Source: Sialis fuliginosa
Lineage: Eukaryota > Arthropoda > Insecta > Megaloptera > Sialidae
Assembly: GCA_961205875.1 (NCBI GenBank)
Contig: OY540822.1
Coordinates: forward strand, 4,218,501-4,282,500
DNA length: 64,000 nucleotides
Direction of reading: 5' to 3'
A program made the translations under genes and the position numbers. The notes below the pieces were generated by a model that did no database searches, was not told the DNA's origin, and was given only the letters and a program-made list of their open reading frames with translations. Below are positions 45,301 to 55,589 of this stretch, in pieces; position 1 is the stretch's first letter, and each line of letters starts with the position of its first letter.

Positions 45301-46045
45301 CATGCAATATTTTTTTTTTCTAAAAGAGCATTAAATTTTCTTTTTGCGCATTTAATTAGCATTTAATTTTCTGAAGCATTTCGTGTAGTTACATATGACT
45401 TTAAGTGTTATTCGACACTTTGTTCTGCTGAGTTCATCTGAAGCTAGCAAAACATGCAATATTTTTTTTCTAAAAGAGCATTAAATTTTCTTTTTGCGCA
45501 TTTAATTAGCATTTAATTTTCTGAAGCATCTCGTGTAGTTACATACGATTTTAACTGTTTTTCGATACTTTGTTCTGCTGAGTTCATCTGAAACCAGCAA
45601 AACATGCAATATTTTTTTTTCTAAAAGAGCATTAAATTTTCTTTTTGCGCATTTAATTAGCATTTAATTTTCTGAAGCATTTCGTGTAGTTACATACGAT
45701 TTTAACTGTTATTCGACACTTTGTTCTGCTGAGTTCATCTGAAGCTAGCAAAACATGCAATATTTTTTTTTCTAAAAGAGCATTAAATTTTCTTTTTGCG
45801 CATTTAATTAGCATTTAATTAGCACTTAATTATTAGTCAAGTGAACTTTTGTTTTGCTGACTTTGCTCTGCTAACTTCATGGACATGTAACATTGACCGG
45901 CAATTCAGTAAAAGGCATTTTTCAATATTATTTTAAAAAAGGTGGTTGATACCTGTATTAAAAAAGAAACAATAATAAATGGTTTCCGCACCTGTGGACT
46001 TTATCCGTTCAATGGTAATTCCAGTGACTACATAAAATGTCTTTA
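42340..46045 (+). pseudogene. Tigger/jerky-type transposase split by a fold-back element
   Basis: Left part (42340-42802): VFVPKGATNVYETDIGREKE, FSFSADGLIIPSMVVFAYKS, a break near 42540, then FYIKDVFHPTLVASRNTFHV and ILYLAGHNMS, a stop, LYPNTTKILQPADFAILKPL and KLGWTKEMQRWRMCNID. The right part resumes after the insertion (45886-46045): RQFSKRHFSILF, KVVDTCIKKETIINGFRTCG, LYPFNGN. Joining across one copy of the 11-bp repeat keeps the family order, so one gene was interrupted. The second catalytic position, normally D in LDGHK, is A (LAGHN). The N-terminal part is missing. A different Tigger branch from copies 1-3. Confidence 0.85.
42803..45885. mobile_element. Fold-back element with ~152-bp tandem repeats in both arms
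   Basis: The ends TGTCCATGAAGTTAGCAG and CTGCTAACTTCATGGACA are perfect inverted repeats. TGTAACATTGA is duplicated at 42792-42802 and 45886-45896. Each arm holds about eight ~152-base units (each with TTAAATGCTCTTTTAG and AACTCAGCAGAACAAAGTG) in opposite orientation. A unique AT-rich centre spans about 44000-44745. No transposase is encoded; movement would depend on another element. Confidence 0.95.
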
Positions 46046-47020
46046 AAAAAATCTCATTAGCTCCAAATAAACACGATGATATAGAGTCTATATCATAGTG
46101 TTCTATATTATAGACAATCCATTATATTGTGAAAATGTAAAAGTAACGATGAACCTATCGAATTTCATCGAAATTATTGGTAATATCTAAAGTTTGATAA
46201 TATCGACCAAATTCTGAAGACATTTTGTTGCTATACAAAACATATAAATATTTGAAATTAATTTCTACTGTGAATGAGGTACGTTAGATTTTGCAGTAAA
46301 AATCTTACTATGTAGTTAGCTTTTATTATTTTCTTTGAATTAGGAACAACGTGCTTTGAATGGTAATATAGACGAAGACTTACCACATGTAAACAGTGTT
46401 AGCAATTTTGATTCAGTCTTTCATACAGAGTTTGATAATTTTACAGTTTGACAAGAAGTTGTTATTGTCGAAGTAGACGAAGTGAATCATTTTGAATCTA
46501 ATGTATGTTGAGGAAATCAAACTGAATTCCTACTTTCACTTTTTATATATTTGATATTAATTGGTTTTTATGTTTCTTAGATGGACAAAACTTCCACATA
46601 ACCCAGTGAGCAAAAGTTAGTATCATTCAAGAAACAAATAAGTAATTATGTGAGATCTCTGTACAAATGTGTCGAATCCATAGACATAGAAAATGGACCA
46701 CGCATCTGATTCGAGAACAGAGTCGTGTCAAAAGAAAGAGATAGAAACAGGTTTGGAATATACTTGTCCTTTTTTAAACAGGAGTGTAACTATTTCATTC
46801 TTGGCCCCGAACATTAAAAATATTCATAGATATACATATATATAAAGAAGTTAAAAAACAAAACATAATTAACGTTATAAAAAATTTTTATTTAAAAAAA
46901 CAATTATTGATTTCTAAATAATATAAGTTTCGAATTTTTTGACCCAATTTTAATATCTTGTTCTTCCTTTTTCGTAGCTTCGTAATGTAACCTAATATCA
47001 AAAAAATATTTAAAATGTTA
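46046..47020. other. Downstream remnants, mostly non-coding
   Basis: An exon-like reading EQRALNGNIDEDLPHVNSVS at 46345-46450 after a TTAG could be the next exon of the interrupted transposase (acidic tail). The rest is AT-rich with no recognised family. Confidence 0.35.
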
Positions 47021-47024
47021 TTAA

Positions 47025-47636
47025 GGTAGTTCCAGCATGAAATCACTTTTCGACAGATTTGGCCGAATTTTTTTTCTCGGGTTTATAACAACTTTATTTA
47101 TGAATTCCTAAAATTTCATAATTTTTGGCCGTTTAGATCGCGAGATATTTAAAGACAAAGTTCGCGATTTTGAGGGTCATGTCCCATTTAAAGCATGTAA
47201 AATGTCCGGTCTCTCCAACTATTTTTTATTATATTAAAAAATTCACTCGACAGAATTGGAAAAAAAACTAGGAGAGTGTTGAGAAATGATTTTCGAATAA
47301 GTTAAAAAAATAAAAATAGCACCTCGCCGTTTTATTATCAAGATGTAATAATTAAAAAAATTAATTTTCGATCCATTTCCAACCTGTTCACTCAACAGAT
47401 TATAGTGATCTGGCAACGCTGTGCGCAACGCTCTCTGAAATAGTGTAGAATAAAAACGCGATACTATTTGTACATACTGAGACCATAAACAAAAATACAT
47501 AAACACTCAGAGCAACGTTGCCAGATCACTGAAACTAACCATATGTAATTGTATGTGTGAATGTCTGTGTGCCGAGGCTTCTAAATTTTTATCTATAGTA
47601 AATTGTCTGATTATACTATACCACGCTGGAACTACG
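47025..47636. mobile_element. MITE with TTAA target duplication
   Basis: Ends GGTAGTTCCAGCATG and CACGCTGGAACTACG, flanked by TTAA at 47021-47024 and 47637-47640. TTAA targets are shared by piggyBac and Kolobok; the end sequence does not begin CCC, so Kolobok-like is favoured. No coding capacity. It holds a smaller inverted-repeat unit. Confidence 0.75.
47404..47531. repeat. Inverted-repeat unit nested in the TTAA MITE
   Basis: AGTGATCTGGCAACGCTG (47404-47421) is the inverse of AACGTTGCCAGATCACT (47515-47531). The ~128-base unit may be a tiny MITE inserted in the larger one. Confidence 0.55.
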
Positions 47637-47640
47637 TTAA

Positions 47641-48103
47641 GTAAATCTTGTATGTGCTGTTTGTAAGTGCAATCCACCTGATTTATTTTATTATTTTTTA
47701 TTAATATATTTTTAATATTTTTGGTAGCAAAAATGTTATTTTCCCGGAATATCCGTTCATAATTTTGCAAATTTCTATCAGATCAATTGATATTTTTTTT
47801 TTTTTTTATTTCCTCGATGAAATATGAACCATTATAGTATGTTTATTATTTATATTATGTATTTTCTTTTCTAATAAAAAAACTTATTTCACAAAAATCA
47901 CAAGATGGATATACAAAAATATATCGGACAGAAATACTACCCTGAACTATAGTAATAGTCCAAGAGGTGAGCGACAAAAATTGCAACTACTTTATAAAGG
48001 CTAATTTTTTTATATTACGTCACATTTGTGGTGTAGAGATACAGCCTGCCGTCAGTCAGCTAGTTTCGTTAGCGTTTGGCGCAGGGGCGGCTTTATTTTT
48101 GTA
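47641..48103. other. Non-coding stretch
   Basis: No gene. Near 47965-48000, ACAAAAATTGCAACTACTTT-like text is a weak relative of the palindrome's outer arm. Confidence 0.4.
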
Positions 48104-48360
48104 AAAATGTTGTGACTACTTTATAAAATCTGAAAATTTATTTGTAAGCAGTATACTAAGTAAGAACCCCTTTTATCATAATCAGCCTTCAAAATCTTGC
48201 AACCGGGCGCGTCAGCAGCGCGTTTAACTTAACGGGCTTAACGCGCTGCTGACGCGCCCGGTTGCAAGATTTTGAAGGCTAATTATGATAAAAGGGGTTC
48301 TTACTTAGTATACTGCTTACAAATAAATTTTCAGATTTTATAAAATAGTCACAACATTTT
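48104..48360. repeat. 257-bp near-perfect palindrome
   Basis: Arms of 121 bases (48104-48224 and 48240-48360) pair with two mismatches around a 15-base loop. The core GGGCGCGTCAGCAGCGCG is GC-rich and the outer part is AT-rich. No open frame. Such near-identity means recent origin, or continuing correction between the arms. Confidence 0.93.
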
Positions 48361-48429
48361 TGAACAGATGTTACACCATTGTGTTAATACAGAATGCACT
48401 GTCCATTCTCTATGTCTATAATCGAATCT

Positions 48430-48535
48430 ATAACCTCTTGTAACGGTCCTGTCTTTCTGCAGGGTATGATTTAGTTTTTATACTCAATGTCCAAATCGAC
48501 TGTCCCTTACAAAATAAACTAATGTTTAAAAAAAA
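48430..48535 (+). repeat. LINE 3' untranslated region, second copy
   Basis: TAACGGTCCTGTCTTTCTGC, AGGGTATGAT and TGTCCCTTACAAAATAAA match the tail of the LINE at 14.1-14.9 kb, with several substitutions and a longer spacer. No coding part attached. Confidence 0.55.
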
Positions 48536-48781
48536 CTAAAATCGATAACATTTTTGGGATTATTTGAATAAAAAGAATAATAAATTGTTAATTTCTTTCA
48601 CATAACTCTTAAAACTAAAATTTACTTCAAAACTAACATTACTTATTAAATGATAACGCAATGGAATTCCATAGCCCAATAATAATAATACTGCTGAACA
48701 TATAAATTCTTCCTTATAAAAATATAAGTTAACCAAATTCTGATTTACTATATTCATAAATATATATCAGTTTCAGAATCA

Positions 48782-48820
48782 CTTCTGAAGAAGACTCCGA
48801 CATGAGAGTCGAAACGTCAA
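48782..48820 (+). ncRNA. Hammerhead-like motif of a retroelement
   Basis: CTGAAGA, then a GACTC/GAGTC stem with a six- or seven-base loop, then GAAACGTC. This order (CUGANGA, stem II, GAAA, cleavage-type UC) resembles minimal hammerhead ribozymes known from Penelope-like retroelements. Stem III would be extremely short, so activity is doubtful. Confidence 0.35.
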
Positions 48821-48899
48821 GTTTAAAAATACGACAACGTGGACAACAGCCCGAAAAGTTAGCTACTATGGACAACGGCCATGAAAGCCTACAGAAGAA

Positions 48900-49359
48900 A
48901 ATTCAAAATCTTAACTTCTGTCAAATAACCAAACTCAATAACTAATATTATTAACTTATCTTGAACGATATTTTATTCCGTGTATACTGAATTATTTCTT
49001 CATACCAAAACTTTATTCCATTATATTCAACAACTCTCAACAGTCAATTCCTTTATAGATTCAAAAATACTTTGTTTCTGTTTATTTCACTACAATTTCA
49101 CGTTTTGTCTCTTTCTAGTACTTTTAGTTATATTATTTATTAACGGAGGTTTTAATGGGGGTGTCTATTTCAATCCTGTATACCACATTGTTCAAACTCT
49201 GGTTAATGGAACCGGAGACCTATACAATTGTGATCGAAGTAAATAATGTAACTCGACAAACCAACAATGGAAAAGTCAGTAAGATTATGGACTGGAGTGA
49301 ACTGATATTCCTCGCATCTGTGATCATCTACTGTATCAAGTTTTAAACAAAAATTTTAT
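48900..49359. other. Non-coding stretch
   Basis: Open frames at 48980-49346 overlap in two frames and match nothing I know. EPETYTIVIEVNNVTRQTNN at 49200-49270 looks protein-like but has no family. Confidence 0.35.
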
Positions 49360-49795
49360 AATAAGTTCTTTAGTGGAGTTGACCGCATGGATGAAAATGT
49401 ATCGAATTATCGAATTTCTATTCGCTCTAAAAAATGGTGGTGGTCTGTATTTGCATTTTGCATTGATTGTAGTATACATAATGCTTGGCAAATATATCGA
49501 AAGCAACAAAATTGTGAAAAGGTAGACTACTTAAAATTTAGAAGAGAAATAGTTCAAATTTACCTCAAGAAATACGGTCAACCAATAACGGGAGGCGGTC
49601 GTCCAAAATCATCAAAATAAATAGACGCCCGGGTTCACGATGAAGTTTGATATGATCGCATTGATCACTGGATGGTTCCAGCACAAAAACAAAATAGATG
49701 TGCTTTATGTAAAAAAAACTCAACTAAAAAATGTGAAAAATGTAATGTAAATTTACACAAAAACATGTTTCAAAGATTTTCATGCAAGGTAATAT
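49360..49795 (+). pseudogene. piggyBac transposase C-terminal fragment with cysteine-rich domain
   Basis: FFSGVDRMDENVSNYRISIR, KKWWWSVFAFCIDCSIHNAW, KVDYLKFRREIVQIYLKKYG, a TAA at 49618, then NRCALCKKNSTKKCEKCNVN and LHKNMFQRF. These are the GVD.MD, WWW and C-terminal zinc-binding motifs of piggyBac-derived proteins. A different branch from the element at 7.5 kb, which lacks the cysteine domain. The third catalytic aspartate (GVDRMD) is present; the other two are not in the window. Confidence 0.88.
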
Positions 49796-50405
49796 ATGTA
49801 TAATGTAAAAATGTTAGAATAAATGTTAATTTAAAAATATTTCATGTAATTATAAGGTAATAAACTAATTATTTTTGATTTTCTAATAATTATGTTGTAC
49901 GTACATTCTTCATATTTAAAATATATTGCACCCATTCGTTCCCAGTGTTCCAAAATTGGAACACGCTCTAATTTGTTTATAGGAATGTCTAAAATAAAAA
50001 CTATATACCCTTCCATTTCGCTATTATGGAATTAATATTCATATTTAAACTTCTACAATATACTTTCTCGTTTATTTAATTACTATTAACAATTTTATGA
50101 TATAAATCTACACACATATGTTTACGTATCTTTTACATTTGTTAACATTGCGATTAATGATTTCAACTTATTTTTGAAAACTTTCTATATTGATTTTGCT
50201 GGCATTGAATGCAATTTAAAGCCTACTTATGGGCAAAAACACGTCAGTCAATGACAAAAGACGTGTATCATTATTTATCTAGCTAATATAAAATTTACGT
50301 TTTTCTATTTTCAGGAGTGTATTAACTATATTTATCATTTTGATATAAAATTTATTTTGCTATTTTTACTAGCGTATTAAATATTTTGTTCTCGATTTAC
50401 TTCTT
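49796..50405. other. AT-rich non-coding stretch
   Basis: Contains a dyad GTGTTCCAAAATTGGAACAC at about 49938, possibly a subterminal site of the piggyBac remnant. Nothing else recognised. Confidence 0.4.
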
Positions 50406-50406
50406 A

Positions 50407-50600
50407 AATATTAACGATCGACATGCAGGCCGTTCTGGTTGACTACGTAACCCAAGTACTTGAGTTCTGGTCTACAAAAAAGTCTAGGCCCAGTATGAGA
50501 GGGTAGCTGACTCGAGGGACCACCAGCAGCTTCACCACTCTCACACGACCCTCTAACTGGATCGGAACTTCCATAATACAATTTATGGATATCGGAATAG
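50407..50600 (-). pseudogene. Ty3/gypsy protease and RT-thumb fragment
   Basis: The minus strand reads IQLEGRVRVVKLLVVPRVSY and PLILGLDFFVDQN (the end of a gypsy protease, with ILG.DF). It then shifts frame directly to PELKYLGYVVNQNGLHVDR, the last block of the reverse transcriptase. The protease and thumb should be hundreds of residues apart, so the middle is deleted. Confidence 0.75.
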
Positions 50601-50773
50601 AAAAATAAAGAAATACATAAAGTTTTAACATCTATGATAAAGAGTTTAGCAAAGTTGGATGAGAGATTGATAGGAAATCTACTTGGGAGGACTGTGTCTA
50701 GTAACTTCCTTTCTGAAGACGACTTTTTGCTGACCCCTTGTGTGGAACCTGCAGACAAGACATCAAATTGCAA

Positions 50774-51381
50774 AAATGACAGTATCTACTCACAAGGAAG
50801 ATGAGTTCACAATGATGACCAAAGCAGATGCATCAGCTTGGGTGATTTTAAGTCTATATCCATTTTTAAGAACCAAGATTTCTGGTTTCCAACTATAGGG
50901 AATGAAGAATAATAGAGGAACAGTAGAAAGTGAAGAAGGGTGGTCATTCATAGCAGATTCTAGAAAATCATTGAGACACCATGTAACCCCGAATACAAAG
51001 TTCGTACTTCAACTCATCTTGGGCTAACCTGTTGATGTCCAATTTGAACGACATGGTGTTAAATAAATACAGCAGTGTTAATTTAGCCGGTACAAAATTT
51101 TTTAATAATTTATAATATAAAATTAATTCACAATTTACTACTACGGCTCTGGCTTTCGTGAAATCGAAATAAAATAAATATTCCTACAATTAAATTAATA
51201 TAAACAGTAACTAAAAATAAAATTAATTATTGTAAGTACATACATTTAAATTTATTACCATATTTTAGATAAGCCAGTAACTTGTCTAAGCAAAATTCCA
51301 AATCTAATTATAGATAACGTCATCAAATTTAAAAATAATGATTTTTAACGTGGGTAGAAACAGGCAGTAAACAATAATAAA
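50774..51381. other. Non-coding stretch
   Basis: No gene. Supplies the leader of the next frame. Confidence 0.4.
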
Positions 51382-51965
51382 ATGCTTTTACATGTGATAA
51401 TCATTCTGGCACTTGCCCATCAGCTGAGTGGGAACAATTGCAATGAGAACATGCAACAGGGGCCTTTTAGACTGGAAGAGCAAATTACTCAAGATATCAA
51501 TATAACTAAAACTAATTTGCTAGTCACAAGGATGTTCTTGGACCACTCTGAGTCAAGATTTGTTATTGGCTATCGTCAGTATTGGAAGAGCTATTGTTAC
51601 CAAGGAGGCCCATTGGATGGCAATACTGGCTGTTATGATGAACTAATAGACGATCCTCCCACCATTTTGGAGCTTAAAGCATGGGCTGAAAGGGGTGAAT
51701 GTGAGACTGGTCCCGATTTTGTTGATGCATGGGGGAGTGATGCAAAAGTCTGTCTACAAGTGCAAGCCAGAGGGAAGTGATGGCACATGAAAGAGTTGAA
51801 AAGACTTTCTAACAATAACCACTTTGCTTACCACACATGTAACATATTGTGGAGGTGTGGATTAGAAGTGTCAAAGAGTTATATCAACCTTGCATACACT
51901 GGAGGGACTGTTAGAGAAAGCAGAAGGCAAAACCGGAACTTGTGGAAAAAGGAGGGAACAGCTAG
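51382..51965 (+). pseudogene. Secreted-type cysteine-rich protein, in frame with a Tigger piece
   Basis: ATG at 51382 starts MLLHVIIILALAHQLSG, a convincing signal peptide with probable cleavage before NNCNEN. Then come NITKTNLLVTRMFLDHSESR, GYRQYWKSYCYQGGPLDGNT, GCYDELIDD, GECETGPDFVDAWGSDAKVC. A TGA at 51778 stops it, but the same frame continues with [40 protein letters not shown] to about 51950, where Tigger sequence begins without a frame change. Seven cysteines occur in about 175 codons. I do not recognise the family. It may be a host secreted or salivary protein fragment or an element-borne gene. The TGA may be a mutation. Confidence 0.5.
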
Positions 51966-53434
51966 CTGGAAATACTTTAAACAGCACATGCTTCATGGGG
52001 CACCACCGGGTACGTTGGGTTTGGCTGCAGCTACAGGGTGGATGAATGCTGATATTTTCGTGGATATCATGAGACATTTCATTAGGCATGTTTCAGCTTC
52101 CAAAGATAATCCAGCATTTTTGCTAATCGACAACCACGAAAGTAATCTTTCAATTGAAGCTCTTGATCTTGCAAAATCTTCGGGGTCACTGTTTTGACTC
52201 TTCATCCACATACGACGGCAAAGTTGCAACCACTAGACGTTGGACTAAATAGTCCATTTAAGACATATTATAATGCAGCGGTAGATTCGTGGCTGTTGAG
52301 AAATCCAGGGCAATCTCTAACCATTTACAATATTGGCGAGTGCGTCGGTTCTGCATATTTAAAAGCCATGACTCCTGTTAACATAGTAAACGTATTAAAA
52401 AAATGTGGGATATTTCCATTCGACGATTGTATTTTTACAGAACCTGATTTCTTGCCTAGCACAGTAACTGATAGGCCACTTATAACACCACCAAACCAAG
52501 CAAAAGAGGACCCAGATCAAGTGGAAAATACAGCAAGAAGTTCTAACCCACAAGAAATCCGAGCCGAAAATGATTCTCTAAGTATTGATTAGCAGCTCAA
52601 CCCTACCAGCCAAAATAATCATCTCACGCCACCATTGATACAGGATGCTGATCTGTTGCCCAATGCTACTATTAGCCAAGGTAATACTTATCTTAATTCC
52701 AATAAGTAGACGCCACCAATAATAGAGGCTCCTAACATACCGGTTTCATCTCTAGGAGACGGGCAAGCCGGTGAACCTACTCTTTCCACCAGCAAAAAGT
52801 TTCTTTCACCGATAAAAGCGAAATCTCGTACCATGAAAAGACGCAGAGTTCCGGGAAAGAGCATGATTGCGACAGATACCCCCGAGAAAGATGCTATTGC
52901 TGAAAATAAGAAAAAAGGGAACAAAAAGCAGATTGATAAAGCAAAACAAGACCTATTTAAAGGCAAAATGCGAAAGGAGTCAAACAAGAATAAGAAAAAA
53001 ACTCACATGATAGAAAATAGTGATACATCAGATGTGGATCATCGACTGGTGGAGAAGAATTTGTTAGTGAAAATGAAGATGATGGGAAAATAGTACTCGA
53101 TGATAACTTTTTACCAATACCTCGAAATCCAAAAGAGAATGAATTCGTCCTCGTCTTATTTCCATTGAAGAAAACATTTGTCTATTACGTTGCCAAAATA
53201 TTAGAAAAAATTGATAACAACGAGGATGACTCGGATTTTTTTGTAAGTTTTTTAAGACTGAAAAACAGGACGCATCAAACATTTTGTGAGCCTATCGTAC
53301 CTGATACAGCAGGCATACGGGTACGGGATATTAAATATATATTACCAGATCCGAAAATTACTGACACCAACCGAAGGCAAAAGTATTTCTCATTTCACGT
53401 TCACTTCGATATGTCGCTGTTGAATTTGCGTTAA
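51966..53434 (+). pseudogene. Tigger/pogo transposase copy 2
   Basis: Starts within the DDE domain: [60 protein letters not shown] (second aspartate). It shifts near 52190 to HTTAKLQPLDVGLNSPFKTY (third aspartate), KKCGIFPFDDCIFTEPDFLP. Stops and shifts follow at 52590-53095, with KSMIATDTPEKDAIAEN, lysine-rich and acidic text, and finally FVLVLFPLKKTFVYYVAKIL and VRDIKYILPDPKI to 53434. Same family and C-terminal layout as copy 1. The N-terminal HTH and first aspartate have been replaced by the secreted-type frame. Confidence 0.88.
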
Positions 53435-53439
53435 ATATT

Positions 53440-54227
53440 TAGATCTCACAATATTATAAAAAAAATTTGTTATTTACGTGTAGATAAGGCATCTTATCCA
53501 TTAATGTTTCATATATTTTGTTAATTCAAAAGTTTAAAAAGTCTAATTCTTATAGTTATTAGATTTATTATTATTTTATTAAACGTCTTAAGACTGATTA
53601 CGTGCCAATAAAAAATAAGTAGGTTATAATTAAACTAAATGTACCTATATTTACAACCCTAGTTGTAGTGCTGCTAAGCATGATAATAATTCAAATATTA
53701 TATCTGAAAAGTACAAAATGTTCCAAAACGATAAGTCTGATTGATGATCTTATAAACATGTTAATTTGTTCGTAATTATTATAATATGTAATATAATGTG
53801 TTAATTTTGACGAAATAACCTTTAATAAGAAATAAATGACCAATTTCATAACATATGGTGTTATTATTTCAAAATAAATAATGATCATATTTAGTGATTA
53901 ATTTTGTACCCCATGGTTTACTGTTGCAAACCCCCCCTTAAGAGTGCACGATAGTGTAGACACAGTTATCCAATTCTCATTTTTTTTAAAACATTATTTT
54001 CTCAAAAATCGTTAGGAAATGAACAGTTCTTCAATGCCAATATGTAGCTATCGAACCTGCCTTTTGACCAGAATAGGAAAAAAAATATGTTTTGGATGAA
54101 CAATTTATGAGGTGTGATGGTTTGAATTTTATGTGGTTAACTGTTGAACAGGTCACCCTATTCCAAAGTTGTTGTGAGTTTATTTTTTATTATGTTAAAA
54201 AAGAATAAAAATAAATTTTTAATTTAC
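53440..54227. other. Tigger 3' flank and non-coding DNA
   Basis: Contains the GGTTTACTGTTGCAAAC (53915) and GGTTAACTGTTGAAC (54137) strings that echo those after Tigger copy 1, likely subterminal sites. The rest is AT-rich. Confidence 0.45.
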
Positions 54228-55565
54228 AGCAAAAGAGAAATTTGAAAAATTAAACAGTTTTACCAAAATATTTTTGGCCGACAAAGATGGAGTTATAATT
54301 GACCGAGATATATTTACATCCTTTATCAGCAATCAAGTAAATACAGTAACGTTACAAGTTTTGTATTTTAGAACAACAACGATATGTAATTTATGAATAA
54401 TATATAATTTGTAAAATCACAATTGCAATTTTATTTAAAAATGAAATTTTTTTAGCTTCTCACTCGACAGAAAAAATCGAAATTGGTTCTGATATTTCAA
54501 TGAATCTGAGGTGATTAAAAAAAATAAGATAAATTTTATCCCTTATTACATAAATTTTTATTAACATTTATTTTTAATAGACTCCAGCAACACCTAAAAG
54601 ATTTCGTTATGGATCAGTCTTTGAAAATTTTAATTTAAAAAATATTTTGAATGATTTTCAAAGTGGACAGTTAATTATTGCCAATTATAAATCCAATTTT
54701 CAATTAAGTAGAACAACAAGATCACTTTTAGTAAGATAAATATTAGAAAATATTTTGAAGGGTAAATAATATGTAAGTCTATACTTATATATATTTTTAT
54801 TATAATATTTGAATTTACTATTGATAAATATTTAGACCAGAACATAATAGCACTGTCGTTCGGAAAATTATTCCAATTGAATTTTTTGTTTTAATCTTAT
54901 TGGGGAGGTTGACTCGATTATAAAAGTGTAAGGTGGCAGTCGATACCTCGGTCGGATATTGTTTAAACCGCGAAAAGGCCCTACATTAGTTTTAAAGTAA
55001 ACATTTTCAAGCTTTCATGAACTTTAAAAGATTTGTAACAAATAAAGGAGTAGAGTTACATGTATGAGTGTACGGACCTTTTTTGTGAAAAGGCCTAAAG
55101 ATGATACAAATTTTTATTTGATTTTAGAGCCTTTTCGCAGTTTAAATAATATCCGACCGAGGTATCAACTGGCACCTTACACTTTTATAATCGGGCCACT
55201 CTCCCCAATAAGATAAAAACAAAAAATTCAATCGGAATAATTTTCCAAACGACTGCGCAATTATGTTCTGGTCTAATTAGTGATGTGTTAAATGTAACTA
55301 AAGTTCTGATATTTTAAATTTTTAACCGTTTATACGAATCAAATTTTGTATGCCTAACAAACAAAAATCATTGAAGAATTCCCTAATGAAACAAAAGAAA
55401 CGTACTATATTCCTGCAACAAAAAAGAATAATTCTCCGACAGCAAAACATTTGATATCAAAAGGAAAATTAGTGGATAAATATCGAAATGAAATTAAAAA
55501 ATTTAAAAATAAGATACATAATCCTCCAGATGCAGGCACCACCATTATAAATACAGGTATTTAAT
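54228..55565 (+). pseudogene. Exons of an unnamed transposon-associated gene
   Basis: Four exon-like blocks, each with AG before and GT after: KEKFEKLNSFTKIFLADKDG (54229-54331); a short degraded one at 54457-54510; TPATPKRFRYGSVFENFNLK and NILNDFQSGQLIIANYKSNF (54581-54732); and IIEEFPNETKETYYIPATKK with GKLVDKYRNEIKKFKNK (55370-55555). The blocks [ENFNL..IL...GQ.II..YK.N..L.R..R..L] and [FP.E..ETYYI......GKL.DKYRN] are recognised from unnamed, repeated insect proteins found next to transposons. A MITE has inserted in the third intron. Function unknown; the second exon has lost its frame. Confidence 0.5.
54833..55275. mobile_element. MITE with ~150-bp inverted ends
   Basis: AGACCAGAACATAAT at the left tip and ATTATGTTCTGGTCT at the right tip. 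Pairing continues inward through AAAGTGTAAGGTGGCA and CCTCGGTCGGATAT with few mismatches. TA lies at both tips, suggesting a TA target as in Tc1/mariner relatives. The ends are palindromic enough that the exact target length is uncertain. Confidence 0.8.
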
Positions 55566-55589
55566 CTATTTAATAACGTATATTAGCTG

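Noticed and set aside
42890-45800. Regularly spaced ~152-bp repeats considered as a CRISPR-like or satellite array
   Set aside because: The units are contiguous without unique spacers, lie in opposite orientation in two arms, and are bounded by a target duplication, so this is a fold-back transposon in a eukaryotic genome.
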